From: Bacillus proteolyticus
GTDB lineage: Bacteria > Bacillota > Bacilli > Bacillales > Bacillaceae_G
Direction: 5' to 3'
Assembly (NCBI RefSeq): GCF_001884065.1
Contig: NZ_MACH01000093.1
Span: 1 to 64,000, forward strand
Length of the DNA: 64,000 nucleotides
Under the pieces are notes generated by a model, which worked only from the letters and a program-made list of their open reading frames with translations, ran no database searches and was not told the DNA's origin. Each line of letters begins with the position of its first letter. The first letter of the stretch is position 1. Positions 27,401 to 35,787 of this stretch are shown here, piece by piece. A program made the translations under genes and the position numbers.

Positions 27401-27566
27401 CTTTTATCATTTTGTCAGCAATACTACTTTGTTCTGTTTTAGGAATCGTAATGTGCCCTTTTTCTTTCACTAATTTATCCATATTAGGCATCGTTACGAT
27501 CATTGTAATAGTAATAACTATCCATAATAGAAAAGATAAACTTCTCCAACTTTTTAGCTTGCTCAT
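24450..27566 (-). CDS. MMPL/RND family transporter
   Basis: 1038 aa with about twelve transmembrane helices in two blocks. Each block carries the MMPL GxxxD-Y signature (VLFGVGTDYNILLFTRFKEE in the first, VALGVDYSIFVMMRYNEL in the second). Between the membrane blocks lies a ~400-residue extracytoplasmic stretch rich in coiled-coil heptads (NELQKGTTGLKNGLNEGA and similar YhgE/Pip-like repeats). It is a proton-driven exporter of lipids or drugs. GGGAGATGATTCAA precedes the ATG at 27566. Its upstream region has four copies of the TetR palindrome, so it is tightly repressed. Confidence 0.87.
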   Translation of the reverse strand: MSKLKSWRSLSFLLWIVITITMIVTMPNMDKLVKEKGHITIPKTEQSSIADKMIKEMDKDGTEKYEIIAVFNSGNKAALTTEQKEEITKTINALQNEKEQLGIKEVVSHLDNKDLEKQLVSKDNTTILTQISIDKKHGEISKVANNLHKKVQTKGVKTYLTGSDLIAGDFLKSSQEGVKKTEVISIIFILVVLILVFRSPVVPIVSLLTVGVSYLVSMGIIAHLVDQFNFPFSNFTQVFVVVVLFGVGTDYNILLFTRFKEELSKQENAFLATKETFKSAGKTVLYSGIAVLIGFASLALASFKLYQSTSAVAIGVLVLLLVLTTLNPFFMVLLGKGMFYPVKTFKGHEDSRLWGFFAKNSVARPFVALIIVFVISIPFVLKYSNILNYNDLFEVDNKYESKMGINVIEDHFPPGFSSPSTLVIQSNNKLDEATSLQTLDELTDKISKVKGVSEVYSPTRPTGDKIKELYINKQAGELNTGLGDANGGIKEINDGLTDAKDKMSSNDSNSLANVQKLIDGTNEAKNGVSALGTALNQLSNGINDGAKGAQQIESGLASVNENISVLSNATSQLHAGYAQLEKGLSSYDQYFGSISQAIDGAKKGYEQIEMLMTNFIQTKPELANDPNIQQTLGIAKEAQKQLNILSKELNQLATQHKVAMDSFKEANQSLLKVDNGLKEMNNGVNELQKGTTGLKNGLNEGATGSKQIANKSAELQSGLTKINDGQGQLLTGLKDLQEQMGQLQSGLSKSTEGLGKVSNGLGDAQKYLGELNESKSSEKFYIPKEVLGGEDFQKALNTYMSQDRKIAKMTIILDVNPYSKEAMPIIQEINKTIDGTLNGTELKSAKKAIGGTTARNVDLKEVTGQDFLRTATIMLIGIAIVLIVITRSFLNSIFIIGSLILAYFASLGISEQISAHLLNVGSLSWNVPFFSFIMIVALGVDYSIFVMMRYNELEGDSVTKIVNASRHIGGVVLSAALILGGTFAALIPSGVLTLIQVASVVGIALLLLALIVMPILLPALIGLTSKMKNYTKKLSNRK

Positions 27567-27605
27567 TTGAATCATCTCCCGTTTTTAGCGTTTCACGTTA
27601 AGTAC

Positions 27606-27796
27606 GGAATGAATATTCATTCCCACTCTTTTAAAACTATCATTTCGGAATGAACGTTCATTCCTATTATCCTATTAATTTTTTTCAATTCTATTAAACC
27701 ACTACCTAAGGAATGAATATTCATTCCTTTAACCGTACAGATATATCATCTCCTGTAATCGTTTTTTATATTTGTTTAGGAATGAATGTTCATTCC
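27606..27796. promoter_or_regulatory. Four 18-bp TetR operators between the MMPL and TetR genes
   Basis: Palindromes at 27606-27623 (GGAATGAATATTCATTCC), 27647-27664 (centre CG), 27710-27727 (centre AT, identical to the first) and 27779-27796 (centre GT). All share GGAATGAA / TTCATTCC arms. They cover the MMPL upstream region and the 3' side of the TetR gene. Confidence 0.85.
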
Positions 27797-27817
27797 TGTC
27801 CATATAGAGCTATAGAA

Positions 27818-28384
27818 TCAAATGATTCTAATAGCATTCCAAGAGCTCTCTTCCAATTCTTTTACTAATTCTTTTGAGTATTCTAATTGCCCTGTTGCCA
27901 TTACTTTAGTTAATTTTTCTAACGGTTGATATACAATAATAATTAAAGCAACTGGAGGCAATGGACGAAGAAAACCTTTTGCGATTCCATCTTCTATAAT
28001 ATTCATAAAGAAGCCTATAAAATCGTCAAATATTTTGTTACTCTGTTCATCAAGAAAATAACTATCACAGTGAGAATTTGTAAAAAGAAAAGCATCCACA
28101 TTGTTTCTCGCAAATTCAAATAAACGGTTATAAATATGACTAAACTGTTCACGAATATTTGCTTCAACAGGAAAATCAGTTTTTAGTATTTCAGATAATT
28201 GCAACATGCTTTTTGAAAATAATGAGTTAACGAGTGCCTCTTTATTTTCAAAATAGCGATAAATAGTACCAGCGCCGACTTTTGCTTTTTCAGCGATCAT
28301 CGGAATTGTCGTACCATCGTAACCACGCTCTGCGAAAAGTTGTATCGCAGCATCAAAAATATCCTCTTGTTTGTTTTTAGCCAC
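27818..28384 (-). CDS. TetR/AcrR family repressor of the MMPL exporter
   Basis: 188 aa. HTH: TTIPMIAEKAKVGAGTIYRY, then FENKEALVNSLFSK; the C-terminus resembles the TetR_C_33-type domain with FLFTNSHCDSYF. A fifth copy of the GGAATGAA..TTCATTCC palindrome lies in its leader (28405-28422). It is upstream of, and co-directional with, the MMPL gene. GTG at 28384 has AGGTGGG 5 bases upstream; a GTG at 28393 is inside that site. Confidence 0.87.
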   Translation of the reverse strand: MAKNKQEDIFDAAIQLFAERGYDGTTIPMIAEKAKVGAGTIYRYFENKEALVNSLFSKSMLQLSEILKTDFPVEANIREQFSHIYNRLFEFARNNVDAFLFTNSHCDSYFLDEQSNKIFDDFIGFFMNIIEDGIAKGFLRPLPPVALIIIVYQPLEKLTKVMATGQLEYSKELVKELEESSWNAIRII

Positions 28385-28404
28385 TTTTCCCACCTCAATT
28401 TTCA

Positions 28405-28422
28405 GGAATGAAAATTCATTCC
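28405..28422. promoter_or_regulatory. Autoregulatory TetR operator
   Basis: GGAATGAAAATTCATTCC, a perfect 18-bp palindrome 20 bp ahead of the TetR start, with the same arms as the four sites upstream of the MMPL gene. Confidence 0.8.
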
Positions 28423-28500
28423 GTTTTTAATTATAAATTACATGGATTAAAAGTCAAGTGTGCTACACAGTTACGTTTTTTAATCCCATATCTGTGAGTG

Positions 28501-28620
28501 AAATTATATCGGCGATTTTCAAGATATATCAGCGCAACTCGAATTTTATCGGCGATTTTCAGAATATATCAGCGCAACTCAAATTTTATCAGCGATTTTC
28601 AAGATATATCGACTTAACGA
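28501..28620. repeat. Three tandem 40-bp units
   Basis: Units 28501-28540, 28541-28580 and 28581-28620 align without gaps: (G/A)AATT(A/T)TATC(G/A)GCGATTTTC, then an AGATATATC-like block and AGCGCAACTC in the first two, with the third unit diverging at its end. They are contiguous with no spacers. Similar TATCGGCGATTTT / ATATATCAGCG strings are familiar from B. cereus-group intergenic DNA, so this is probably a member of that repeat family. Confidence 0.8.
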
Positions 28621-28640
28621 CAAAAAACAACAAAATAAGA

Positions 28641-28676
28641 GTGAACTGTACCAAAACTTTATTTGGTACAGTTCAC
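28641..28676 (-). terminator. Terminator of the Eis-like gene
   Basis: Perfect 12-bp arms GTGAACTGTACC / GGTACAGTTCAC with a 12-base loop, 15 bp past the stop codon at 28691. Confidence 0.72.
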
Positions 28677-28690
28677 TTTCAAATATACAA

Positions 28691-29851
28691 TTAAAAGAAA
28701 TCATAAATAAACGCTTCACGCACCGGGACTACATTCTCAAATGTTCGTATCTCCTCTTCGCTTCCACTAATTAATTCAAGCTTACTTAGCTCTAACGGAC
28801 GTTTATAGCCAAACATTATTGTAGATAGCGCATTAATGTCCAGCTTAATTCCTTTATCTATTGTTTCTTCTTTCATAATTGTTATTTCCTGATTTGCAAG
28901 TCTCACCGTTACGTTATTCCACGGAGCAAATGAATCTGTAACGTGTAAAATCAATTCTTGCTGCGCATCGTTCCAGTTCAACTCATATTGTTTTAAGAAC
29001 TGCTCCACATCTACAATTCTTCCCATAAAATATGGTTTTATTTCTGCCTTCACGCGTGGCTCTTGCAATGTATATAACAACGGTTCTTTCTCACTTAATA
29101 TCATTTCAACTTCTTTAATCATAGAATCATGCTGGCAAATAAAGTTCCATAGGCCATTTCTCGCTTCATTATGCAGTGGAACAAATTCTTCTACTGTCAT
29201 TTTATAATTTTCTATTTTATATAACACGTAACCAGCTGCCGTTTTATTTTCATCATAGTAAATCGCTAATGTTAAATCATGATAGACCGCTTGTAACCAC
29301 CATTTTTCACTGCGAACTAGCATACCTGAAAAGCGTTCTGCAAATGTTTCATAAATTTTCTCTACTTCTTCTGGATGGTTTTCTTTATTAAAACGTTTCA
29401 CAATACCATTTACTTGTTTTTTCATAATCAAATCGCTCTTCTCCATATGACATACAAGGCGATTTGCACAAAGCTCCCAGCCGTATTTGCGGTAAAATGA
29501 AACAGCAAATGGATGTAACATCGATACTGTATAACCAGCTTTTTTCATCGTTTGCAGTGAATGCTGAAGTAACTCTTTTACATACCCACTTCTTCTATAT
29601 TCCGGATACGTCGCTACCCCTGCAACGCCTCCCATTTTAAATTTTTCTGTGCCTATGTAAATATGAAACGGAATAAGATGCAATTTTGCTGCTAAGTCTT
29701 CCCCTTCCATAATGCCGTATATTTCATGACTTTCTTTCATTCGAGTCATTTGTTGCTGCACTCGTTCCTCATCTGCTTTATATTGAAAAGCGTATTCTGA
29801 TAAACATAATGCTTCTCTGAATTTATCTTCTTTTAATTGTATGACGTTCAT
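28691..29851 (-). CDS. Eis-like GNAT N-acetyltransferase
   Basis: 386 aa: the three-domain Eis form (two GNAT folds plus a sterol-carrier-like C-terminal domain). The N-terminal GNAT has GVAGVATYPEYRRSGYVKEL (acetyl-CoA loop RRSGYV), then MLHPFAVSFYRKYGWELC with the conserved Y-R-K-Y-G-W-E. The C-terminus ends EAFIYDFF, matching the family's requirement for a free terminal carboxylate next to the active site. Relatives acetylate several amines of aminoglycosides. ATG 29851 has GGGGGAG 6 bases upstream. Confidence 0.82.
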   Translation of the reverse strand: MNVIQLKEDKFREALCLSEYAFQYKADEERVQQQMTRMKESHEIYGIMEGEDLAAKLHLIPFHIYIGTEKFKMGGVAGVATYPEYRRSGYVKELLQHSLQTMKKAGYTVSMLHPFAVSFYRKYGWELCANRLVCHMEKSDLIMKKQVNGIVKRFNKENHPEEVEKIYETFAERFSGMLVRSEKWWLQAVYHDLTLAIYYDENKTAAGYVLYKIENYKMTVEEFVPLHNEARNGLWNFICQHDSMIKEVEMILSEKEPLLYTLQEPRVKAEIKPYFMGRIVDVEQFLKQYELNWNDAQQELILHVTDSFAPWNNVTVRLANQEITIMKEETIDKGIKLDINALSTIMFGYKRPLELSKLELISGSEEEIRTFENVVPVREAFIYDFF

Positions 29852-29996
29852 CTTTTTCTCCCCCATTCCCTATATGTATTGTACTATCATTTTGAATGTT
29901 TCGGGTTGATGATTAGAAATATATCAACGTTTTGAATCCCAGATAAGATTGGTAGGAAAATACGGATTTACAACGTCAAGTAAATCCCATAATAAA

Positions 29997-30038
29997 AAAG
30001 CTTAATTTCTCGGTATAGTAAGGGAGAAATTAAGCTTT
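29997..30038 (-). terminator. Terminator of the YjcF-like GNAT gene
   Basis: AAAGCTTAATTTCTC / GAGAAATTAAGCTTT arms with a 12-base loop; on the minus strand followed by TTTTATTATG. It lies 110 bp past the stop of the gene at 30148. Confidence 0.72.
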
Positions 30039-30147
30039 AGTTAGTTAATATGACTTACAAAGGCACATTTACCACTTTAAATAATATTAGGGTGATTTTT
30101 CTCGTTGTAAAGTTATAGAAAATTAATCCCCCGCATTATCGTTCTAT

Positions 30148-30570
30148 TTACAGATTCTTAATCATTGTGCGATGAGGAATACCCGCATCTATAAATTCTT
30201 CAGAAATACTTTCATACCCTAAGTTTTCATAGAAACCAATTGCATGTTTTTGGGCATTCAATTTCACTTTAGAAATGCCCTGATTTTGTGCAAACTTCTC
30301 AATTTCATTCATAATTAATTTTCCAGAACCTGCTTTGCGATCAGTTGCCACTACACAAATTCGTTCAATTTTACCAACGCCATCTACAATACGAAAACGT
30401 CCAGCTCCAATTGGCTTGCTATTATCGTATAACACAAAATGAGTAGCGGTTTTGTCATGTTCATCGATTTCTTCTTCTACATCGACTTGTTGTTCTTCTA
30501 TAAAAACCTTTTGTCGAATAGCGTAAGCATCTTCTAATTGTTGTTGATTATTTACGATTTCTACTATCAT
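30148..30570 (-). CDS. YjcF-like GNAT N-acetyltransferase
   Basis: 140 aa, colinear by memory with B. subtilis YjcF: AYAIRQKVFIEEQQVDVEEE, EIDEHDKTATHFVLYD, GAGRFRI, KIERICVVATDRKAGSGKLI and DAGIPHRTM. These are the ElaA/YjcF subfamily hallmarks (IR..VF..EQ and the GIPH end). The function is not established. An AGAAAGGAAAA ribosome site lies upstream. Confidence 0.8.
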   Translation of the reverse strand: MIVEIVNNQQQLEDAYAIRQKVFIEEQQVDVEEEIDEHDKTATHFVLYDNSKPIGAGRFRIVDGVGKIERICVVATDRKAGSGKLIMNEIEKFAQNQGISKVKLNAQKHAIGFYENLGYESISEEFIDAGIPHRTMIKNL

Positions 30571-30739
30571 AAATATTTTTTCCTTTCTAAGTTGAAATGT
30601 TTTATCAATTGTCCAGTTTATTAATTAAATGAAAACGATTAAAATCAATAGGTACCGCTCTTCTTGTTCGGCTTCTTTTCAACGTTAAGGGAAAAACCTT
30701 GTCTCAAAAGTACTATTGTTGTTAAATAGTTCATTTTTA

Positions 30740-30766
30740 ACATTATAAGTAGCTTGCTTATAATGT
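30740..30766. promoter_or_regulatory. Inverted repeat downstream of the aro operon
   Basis: ACATTATAAG / CTTATAATGT with a 7-base centre, 50 bp past the EPSP-synthase stop. The T tail is weak, so terminator or binding site cannot be decided. Confidence 0.4.
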
Positions 30767-30815
30767 CCTTACGAGCTTAATGTATATTTATACTGTATAT
30801 CTGCTTTTCATCCTA

Positions 30816-32105
30816 TTATTTCGCTAACTTTTGAAGTTCTTCGAAGAATGTAGGGTATGATACTCCAACTGCTTCTGCATCTTCAATTGTTGTTTCTCCT
30901 TCAGCAATGCAGCCGGCAATCGCAAGCATCATTCCAATGCGGTGATCACCATAACTATTTACTGTATTGCCTTTTAGAGCTGATTTTCCGTATATAATCA
31001 TGCCGTCATCAGTTGCTTCTATGCGAGCTCCTAGTTTCGTTAACTCCGCAACGACTGTATCAATACGGTTTGTTTCTTTTACTTTTAACTCGTGTGCATC
31101 TTTAATAACTGTAATACCTTCTGCTTGTGTTGCCGCTAAAGCGATAACAGGAATTTCATCGATTAATCTTGGGATAATATCTCCACCAATTTCAATCCCT
31201 TTTAATGAAGATGTTTCAATTGTAATGTTTGCAGCTGGTTCTGATGCACCTTCATGAATTGGCTCTACAGTGAACGTAGCACCCATTTTCTCTAAAACAT
31301 CTATAATACCTGTACGAGTTGGATTCATTCCTACATTTTGTAATACTAGTTTACTATTTGGGATGATTGCACCTGCTACTAAGAAAAATGCTGCTGATGA
31401 TACGTCACCTGGCACTTGAATGTCTGTTGCTGTTAATTTTTGTCCACCTGACAGCTTCACTGTTTTCCCTTCGCGAGTTACGTTAACACCAAATGCTTCA
31501 AGCATTCTTTCCGTATGGTCGCGTGAAATATGTGGTTCTGTAACAGCTGTTACACCTTCTGCACGAAGACCTGCAAGTAAAATAGCTGACTTTACTTGTG
31601 CACTTGCAACAGGAGAAATATATTCAATTGCTTTTAAATCTCCGCCACGTATTGTGAGCGGTGTAAATGTTCCTTCTTCTCGACCATCAATGTTTGCGCC
31701 CATTTGTTTTAACGGGTTTGTGACACGCTTCATCGGTCTTTTTGCGATAGACGCATCACCTTGTACGCAAGAGAAAAATGGTGTGTTTGCTAATATACCT
31801 GACATTAATCGAATTGTTGTACCAGAATTACCAACATCTAATACAGTTTTCGGCTCTTGTAAACCTTCTAATCCTTTCCCAACTACAGTGACTTCATCAC
31901 CATTTTGCGTAATGTCTACTCCCATTTCTTTAAAACAAGAAATTGTACTTAAACAATCTGCACCAGGTAGGAACCCTTTAATTGTTGTTTTTCCTTCTGC
32001 AATCGCACCGAACATGACAGCACGGTGCGAAATGGATTTATCACCAGGTATTGTAATTGCTCCATTCAATCCGTTAGTTACTGTTTGTATTGTAGTTTCT
32101 TTCAC
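30816..32105 (-). CDS. aroA: 3-phosphoshikimate 1-carboxyvinyltransferase (EPSP synthase)
   Basis: 429 aa, usual length. Landmarks: [15 protein letters not shown] (phosphate and shikimate binding), [17 protein letters not shown] (the TTIRLM segment), [12 protein letters not shown], and KVKETNRI near the C-terminus. It joins shikimate-3-phosphate and PEP in the sixth shikimate step. The GNSGTT site shows the class II-like Bacillus form. It is the last gene of the minus-strand aromatic operon, 15 bp after tyrA. Confidence 0.95.
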   Translation of the reverse strand: MKETTIQTVTNGLNGAITIPGDKSISHRAVMFGAIAEGKTTIKGFLPGADCLSTISCFKEMGVDITQNGDEVTVVGKGLEGLQEPKTVLDVGNSGTTIRLMSGILANTPFFSCVQGDASIAKRPMKRVTNPLKQMGANIDGREEGTFTPLTIRGGDLKAIEYISPVASAQVKSAILLAGLRAEGVTAVTEPHISRDHTERMLEAFGVNVTREGKTVKLSGGQKLTATDIQVPGDVSSAAFFLVAGAIIPNSKLVLQNVGMNPTRTGIIDVLEKMGATFTVEPIHEGASEPAANITIETSSLKGIEIGGDIIPRLIDEIPVIALAATQAEGITVIKDAHELKVKETNRIDTVVAELTKLGARIEATDDGMIIYGKSALKGNTVNSYGDHRIGMMLAIAGCIAEGETTIEDAEAVGVSYPTFFEELQKLAK

Positions 32106-32120
32106 GTTATCACCCTCTTT

Positions 32121-33221
32121 TTAAATTGTTTCATACGTTTGGTATTCTTCTTTTCCTAGCGCCAGCTTTGCCTTCATACGATCTTCTTCTCTTTGGAAGC
32201 TAATTCTAAGTACCCCGAGCAATCCTTCGCGTGCTTCTAAAATTTGCAAGTTTGTAATGCTAATTTCCTCTTCTGCTAAAATACTCGTAATATGAGCTAA
32301 GGCCCCTACTTTATCTAAAACATCGACGTATAAGTCATAATAGGCAGGAATTGCACCTCTTTTTCGCACTGGTAAAGAATCACGGTATTCTTTTGCGTCA
32401 GCGAAATAGTTTTGTATTTCACCTGCATCTCCTTTAGAAACAGTCTTATATAACTCTTCCATTTCTGAGATCCATTCTTCTAATAGTTCCAATAAATGCC
32501 CGCGATTTTGCTTTACAATATCACTCCACATTTTCGGGCTACTAGATGCAATGCGTGTAATGTCTTTAAATCCGCCAGCAGCTAGTTGATGAATGAGTGG
32601 ATTATCTCCTGCATGTTTCTCAACTTGCTTTACTAAACCTGCTGCGATAAGATGCGGAAAATGACTAACAATTCCTGTTACATAATCGTGTTCTTCCGTA
32701 TTTAAAACAAGAAAATGTGATCCTGTTCCTTTTAACCAACCTTTTAGTTCTTCCACTTGTTCATTTGGCACATGGTTCATCGGTGTTAAAATATAAAATG
32801 CATTTTCAAATAAATGTGCCTTTGCACTTTCAACTCCCGTTTTATGAGAACCCGCCATCGGATGTCCACCAATGAAAGAAACTTCCTTTGAAAATAAAGC
32901 TTCCGCTTCGTTCATAATAGACCCTTTTGTACTACCAACATCAGTCACTATAACATCTTCTCGTAAACGAAATGACGCAAGTTTGTGTAATAGCTTCTTC
33001 GTTTCTTCAACTGGAGAAGCAAAAACAATTAAATGTGCCTCTTCACATGCACGCTGTAAATCAACTGCTACTTCATCTACTACGTGTAATTCTTTGGCAC
33101 GCTCTACTTGCTCTTTAAATATATCGTAACCTGTTATCGTTACTTCGTGTTCTTTCTTAATTGCTAATGCGAGAGAACCTCCTATTAAACCTGTTCCAAT
33201 TAATACTACCTTTTTACACAT
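32121..33221 (-). CDS. tyrA: Prephenate dehydrogenase with C-terminal ACT domain
   Basis: 366 aa. N-terminal Rossmann site VVLIGTGLIGGSLALAIKK, catalytic-domain VTDVGSTKGSIM, FIGGHPMAGSHKTGVESA and HFPHLIAAGLV; the last ~70 residues are an ACT domain (VLDKVGALAHITSILAEEEI), the likely tyrosine feedback site. It converts prephenate to 4-hydroxyphenylpyruvate with NAD+. I start at the ATG at 33221 (MCKKVVLIG), overlapping the hisC stop by 8 bp, the length known for the group; longer frames reach 33257. Confidence 0.92.
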   Translation of the reverse strand: MCKKVVLIGTGLIGGSLALAIKKEHEVTITGYDIFKEQVERAKELHVVDEVAVDLQRACEEAHLIVFASPVEETKKLLHKLASFRLREDVIVTDVGSTKGSIMNEAEALFSKEVSFIGGHPMAGSHKTGVESAKAHLFENAFYILTPMNHVPNEQVEELKGWLKGTGSHFLVLNTEEHDYVTGIVSHFPHLIAAGLVKQVEKHAGDNPLIHQLAAGGFKDITRIASSSPKMWSDIVKQNRGHLLELLEEWISEMEELYKTVSKGDAGEIQNYFADAKEYRDSLPVRKRGAIPAYYDLYVDVLDKVGALAHITSILAEEEISITNLQILEAREGLLGVLRISFQREEDRMKAKLALGKEEYQTYETI

Positions 33222-34314
33222 CTGCCTCATCTCGAGACTTACTTTTTTTATTTTCAAAGTGTTGTTTTAACACTGAAATCACTCCTTCATTTTGCTCCCT
33301 TGTGCCGACTGTAATACGGACACCATTCGGGAACGGACGAATAATAAACCCTGCGTGTGCACAAGCTTCATAAATCTCTCCACCATTATCTACCGTCAAG
33401 AAAATGAAATTTGTTTGCGACGGATAAAATGGAATTTCGTTTTCCTTACAAAAACTTTCATATTGTTGTATTCCCTCTGTATTAACACGTACAATTTCTT
33501 TAATAAATGCTTCATCGTTAAATGCAACCGTTGCTGCTTTTTGCGCTAATGAAGATACGTTAAATGGCAAACGTACGACATTTAATTTCTCGATTAACTC
33601 TTCCTGTCCAATCGCATAACCAATGCGGAAAGAGGCTAATCCGTACGCTTTAGAAAACGTTCTAAGTACAAGAATGTTGTTATGTTTTTCTAAAAGCGGT
33701 AATGTCTCAGGGAAATCTTTTGCTGTTACGTATTCATAGTACGCTTCATCAATGACAATTAACGTATTTTCACTAATGCTTTCAATGAACTGAGTCAATT
33801 TTTGCTCATTCACATATGTGCCTGTGGGGTTGTTCGGATTACAAAGCCAAACGATTTTCGTATTGTTATCAACTGCTGACGAAATTTCATCTAAGTCGTA
33901 TACACCGTTATTTAAAGCAACTTCTTTCACTTCACAGCCTTCAATAACTGCATGATGACGGTACTGTGGGAATGTTGCGCCAGCCGTTACAATGTTATCT
34001 CCAGCTCGCAACACGGCGCGACTTATTATTTGAATGACTTCATCCAAACCACTACCGCAAAGTATTTGTTCCATTTGAACATGTAATTTCTCTGCGATTG
34101 TTTGACGGAGCGTTGTAGCACCTCCGTCAGGATATAAAGCATGTTCCAACCACGACTTTTGCAATTCTTCTAAAACACGTGGTGAACAACCGAATGGATT
34201 TTCATTCGATGCTAATTTCACAAATGAATGATCTCCGTACACTTCTTTCATTTGTTCTGGTGATTTACCTGGTTTATATGGTTGTAATGATGATAGTTGA
34301 TCTTTTACTTGCAC
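33214..34314 (-). CDS. hisC: Histidinol-phosphate / aromatic aminotransferase
   Basis: 366 aa class I/II PLP enzyme: SNENPFGCSPRVLE, GSGLDEVIQII, WLCNPNNPTGTYV, VIDEAYYEYV, and the PLP lysine in LRTFSKAYGLASFRIGY. HisC of Bacillus acts both in histidine synthesis and as the aminotransferase for 4-hydroxyphenylpyruvate and phenylpyruvate, which explains its place between aroC and tyrA. This is one of probably two hisC paralogues in the group. AAAAGGGTGGGTTTAACG precedes the ATG. Confidence 0.92.
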   Translation of the reverse strand: MQVKDQLSSLQPYKPGKSPEQMKEVYGDHSFVKLASNENPFGCSPRVLEELQKSWLEHALYPDGGATTLRQTIAEKLHVQMEQILCGSGLDEVIQIISRAVLRAGDNIVTAGATFPQYRHHAVIEGCEVKEVALNNGVYDLDEISSAVDNNTKIVWLCNPNNPTGTYVNEQKLTQFIESISENTLIVIDEAYYEYVTAKDFPETLPLLEKHNNILVLRTFSKAYGLASFRIGYAIGQEELIEKLNVVRLPFNVSSLAQKAATVAFNDEAFIKEIVRVNTEGIQQYESFCKENEIPFYPSQTNFIFLTVDNGGEIYEACAHAGFIIRPFPNGVRITVGTREQNEGVISVLKQHFENKKSKSRDEADV

Positions 34315-34332
34315 GTTAAACCCACCCTTTTA

Positions 34333-35505
34333 TTAAAATTCTTTTGCGTATTTGTTATGTTGCGTAATATTTTGCTTTAATAGTTCCATGCGATCTTTTC
34401 CGAATTGTTCGACTAGTGCATCTGCAAGTTCCCATGCTACAACAGATTCAGCGACAACACCTGCTGCCGGCACTGCGCAACTATCAGATCTTTCAATACT
34501 CGCTTGGAATGCTTCTTTCGTATCAATATCAACGCTTGCTAACGGTTTATATAATGTAGGAATTGGCTTCATTACGCCTCTTACGACAATTGGCATTCCT
34601 GTTGTCATACCGCCTTCTAAACCGCCGGCGTTATTTGTTTTTCTTGTGTATCCATTTTCTTCATCCCACATAATTTCATCGTGCACTTTACTTCCCGGCT
34701 GTCTTGCCGCTTCAAAACCAATTCCGATCTCAGCACCTTTAAACGCATTCACGCTCATAATAGCACCGGCAAGTTTTGCATCTAATTTGCGGTCGTAATG
34801 AACGTAGCTACCAACACCAATTGGCATACCTTCTGCAATGACTTCGACAATACCACCGATTGAATCTCCACTACTTTTCGCATTATCGATCGCATCCATC
34901 ATCTCTTGTTCTACTTCTTTATCTAAACATCGAACAGGTGAATTTTCAGTTATCGTTTGAATTTCTTCTATCGGCAAGTGAGTAATAGGCTTCGCTTTTA
35001 CTCCACCAATTTCAAGAACATGTCCTGCGATTTCTACATCTAATTCTTTCAAAATTTGTTTCGCAACTGCACCAGCAGCTACACGAACTGTCGTTTCTCT
35101 TGCAGATGAGCGCTCTAATACGTTTCTTATGTCACGATGACCGTATTTAATAGCTCCGTTTAAATCTGCATGTCCTGGACGTGGTTTTGTAATTGTGCGT
35201 TTCATTTCTTTACTTTCTTGCTCTGAAATCGGGTCTGCACCCATTACTTTCGTCCAATGTTTGAAATCATCATTTTTTACGATTAACGTAATCGGTGAGC
35301 CAAGTGTCATCCCGTGACGAACACCACTTACAATTTCAACCGTATCTGTTTCAATTTGCATGCGTCTTCCGCGCCCATGTCCTTTTTGTCTTCTTAATAA
35401 TTCTTTATTAATATGTTCCGCTGTTAATGTTAAACCTGCCGGTACACCTTCTAAAATAACTGTTAACTGCGGACCATGTGATTCTCCAGCTGTAATGTAT
35501 CTCAT
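34333..35505 (-). CDS. aroC: Chorismate synthase
   Basis: 390 aa. [51 protein letters not shown] and [15 protein letters not shown] are all diagnostic; the FMN-binding AGESHG and conserved histidines are intact. It makes chorismate from EPSP with reduced FMN. It is the first gene behind the internal tyrosine T-box, and is called aroF in B. subtilis nomenclature. GAGGGGCAAGAGA is the ribosome site. Confidence 0.95.
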   Translation of the reverse strand: MRYITAGESHGPQLTVILEGVPAGLTLTAEHINKELLRRQKGHGRGRRMQIETDTVEIVSGVRHGMTLGSPITLIVKNDDFKHWTKVMGADPISEQESKEMKRTITKPRPGHADLNGAIKYGHRDIRNVLERSSARETTVRVAAGAVAKQILKELDVEIAGHVLEIGGVKAKPITHLPIEEIQTITENSPVRCLDKEVEQEMMDAIDNAKSSGDSIGGIVEVIAEGMPIGVGSYVHYDRKLDAKLAGAIMSVNAFKGAEIGIGFEAARQPGSKVHDEIMWDEENGYTRKTNNAGGLEGGMTTGMPIVVRGVMKPIPTLYKPLASVDIDTKEAFQASIERSDSCAVPAAGVVAESVVAWELADALVEQFGKDRMELLKQNITQHNKYAKEF

Positions 35506-35534
35506 TTCTCTTGCCCCTCTACTATTTTTTTGTA

Positions 35535-35775
35535 CAAAAAAGTCCCTACTGAGCGCTCAGTAGGGACGATGTTTATCGCGGTACCACCCTAGTTGTAGAC
35601 AACTATCGTCTACCTCTCTTCTTCTTTAACGATCGTTTGACCGTCTTTCCCTCCAAAAGTTGGCGAGAAAGATGCTCCAAGGCTGTAATTCATGCTTACC
35701 TTTGTGCTGATTCACACCGACCATCAGCTCTCTTTAACAGTGAGATAAGCACTACTGTTTCCTCTTCAGCGCATA
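35535..35775 (-). ncRNA. Tyrosine T-box leader 1 (aroC branch)
   Basis: Read on the minus strand: AGTAGTG near the start of stem I, GGTCGGTGTGAATC, specifier region TGAAT-TAC-AGCCTTGGAGC with TAC (Tyr) at 35687-35685, the T-box AGGGTGGTACCGCG at 35590-35577, and a perfect terminator GTCCCTACTGA / TCAGTAGGGAC (35542-35567) with a TTTTTTGT tail. It starts within ~15 bp of the aroG stop, so it probably acts on read-through transcripts of the whole operon. Confidence 0.92.
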
Positions 35776-35787
35776 TATGATATGGAA

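Noticed and set aside
28501-28620. Possible CRISPR array
   Set aside because: The three 40-bp units are contiguous with no unique spacers, and no cas gene is nearby.
31420-32124. Long open frame antisense to the EPSP synthase gene
   Set aside because: It mirrors codon bias of a well supported gene, has no RBS, and reads as low-complexity Ser/Pro/Val-rich sequence.
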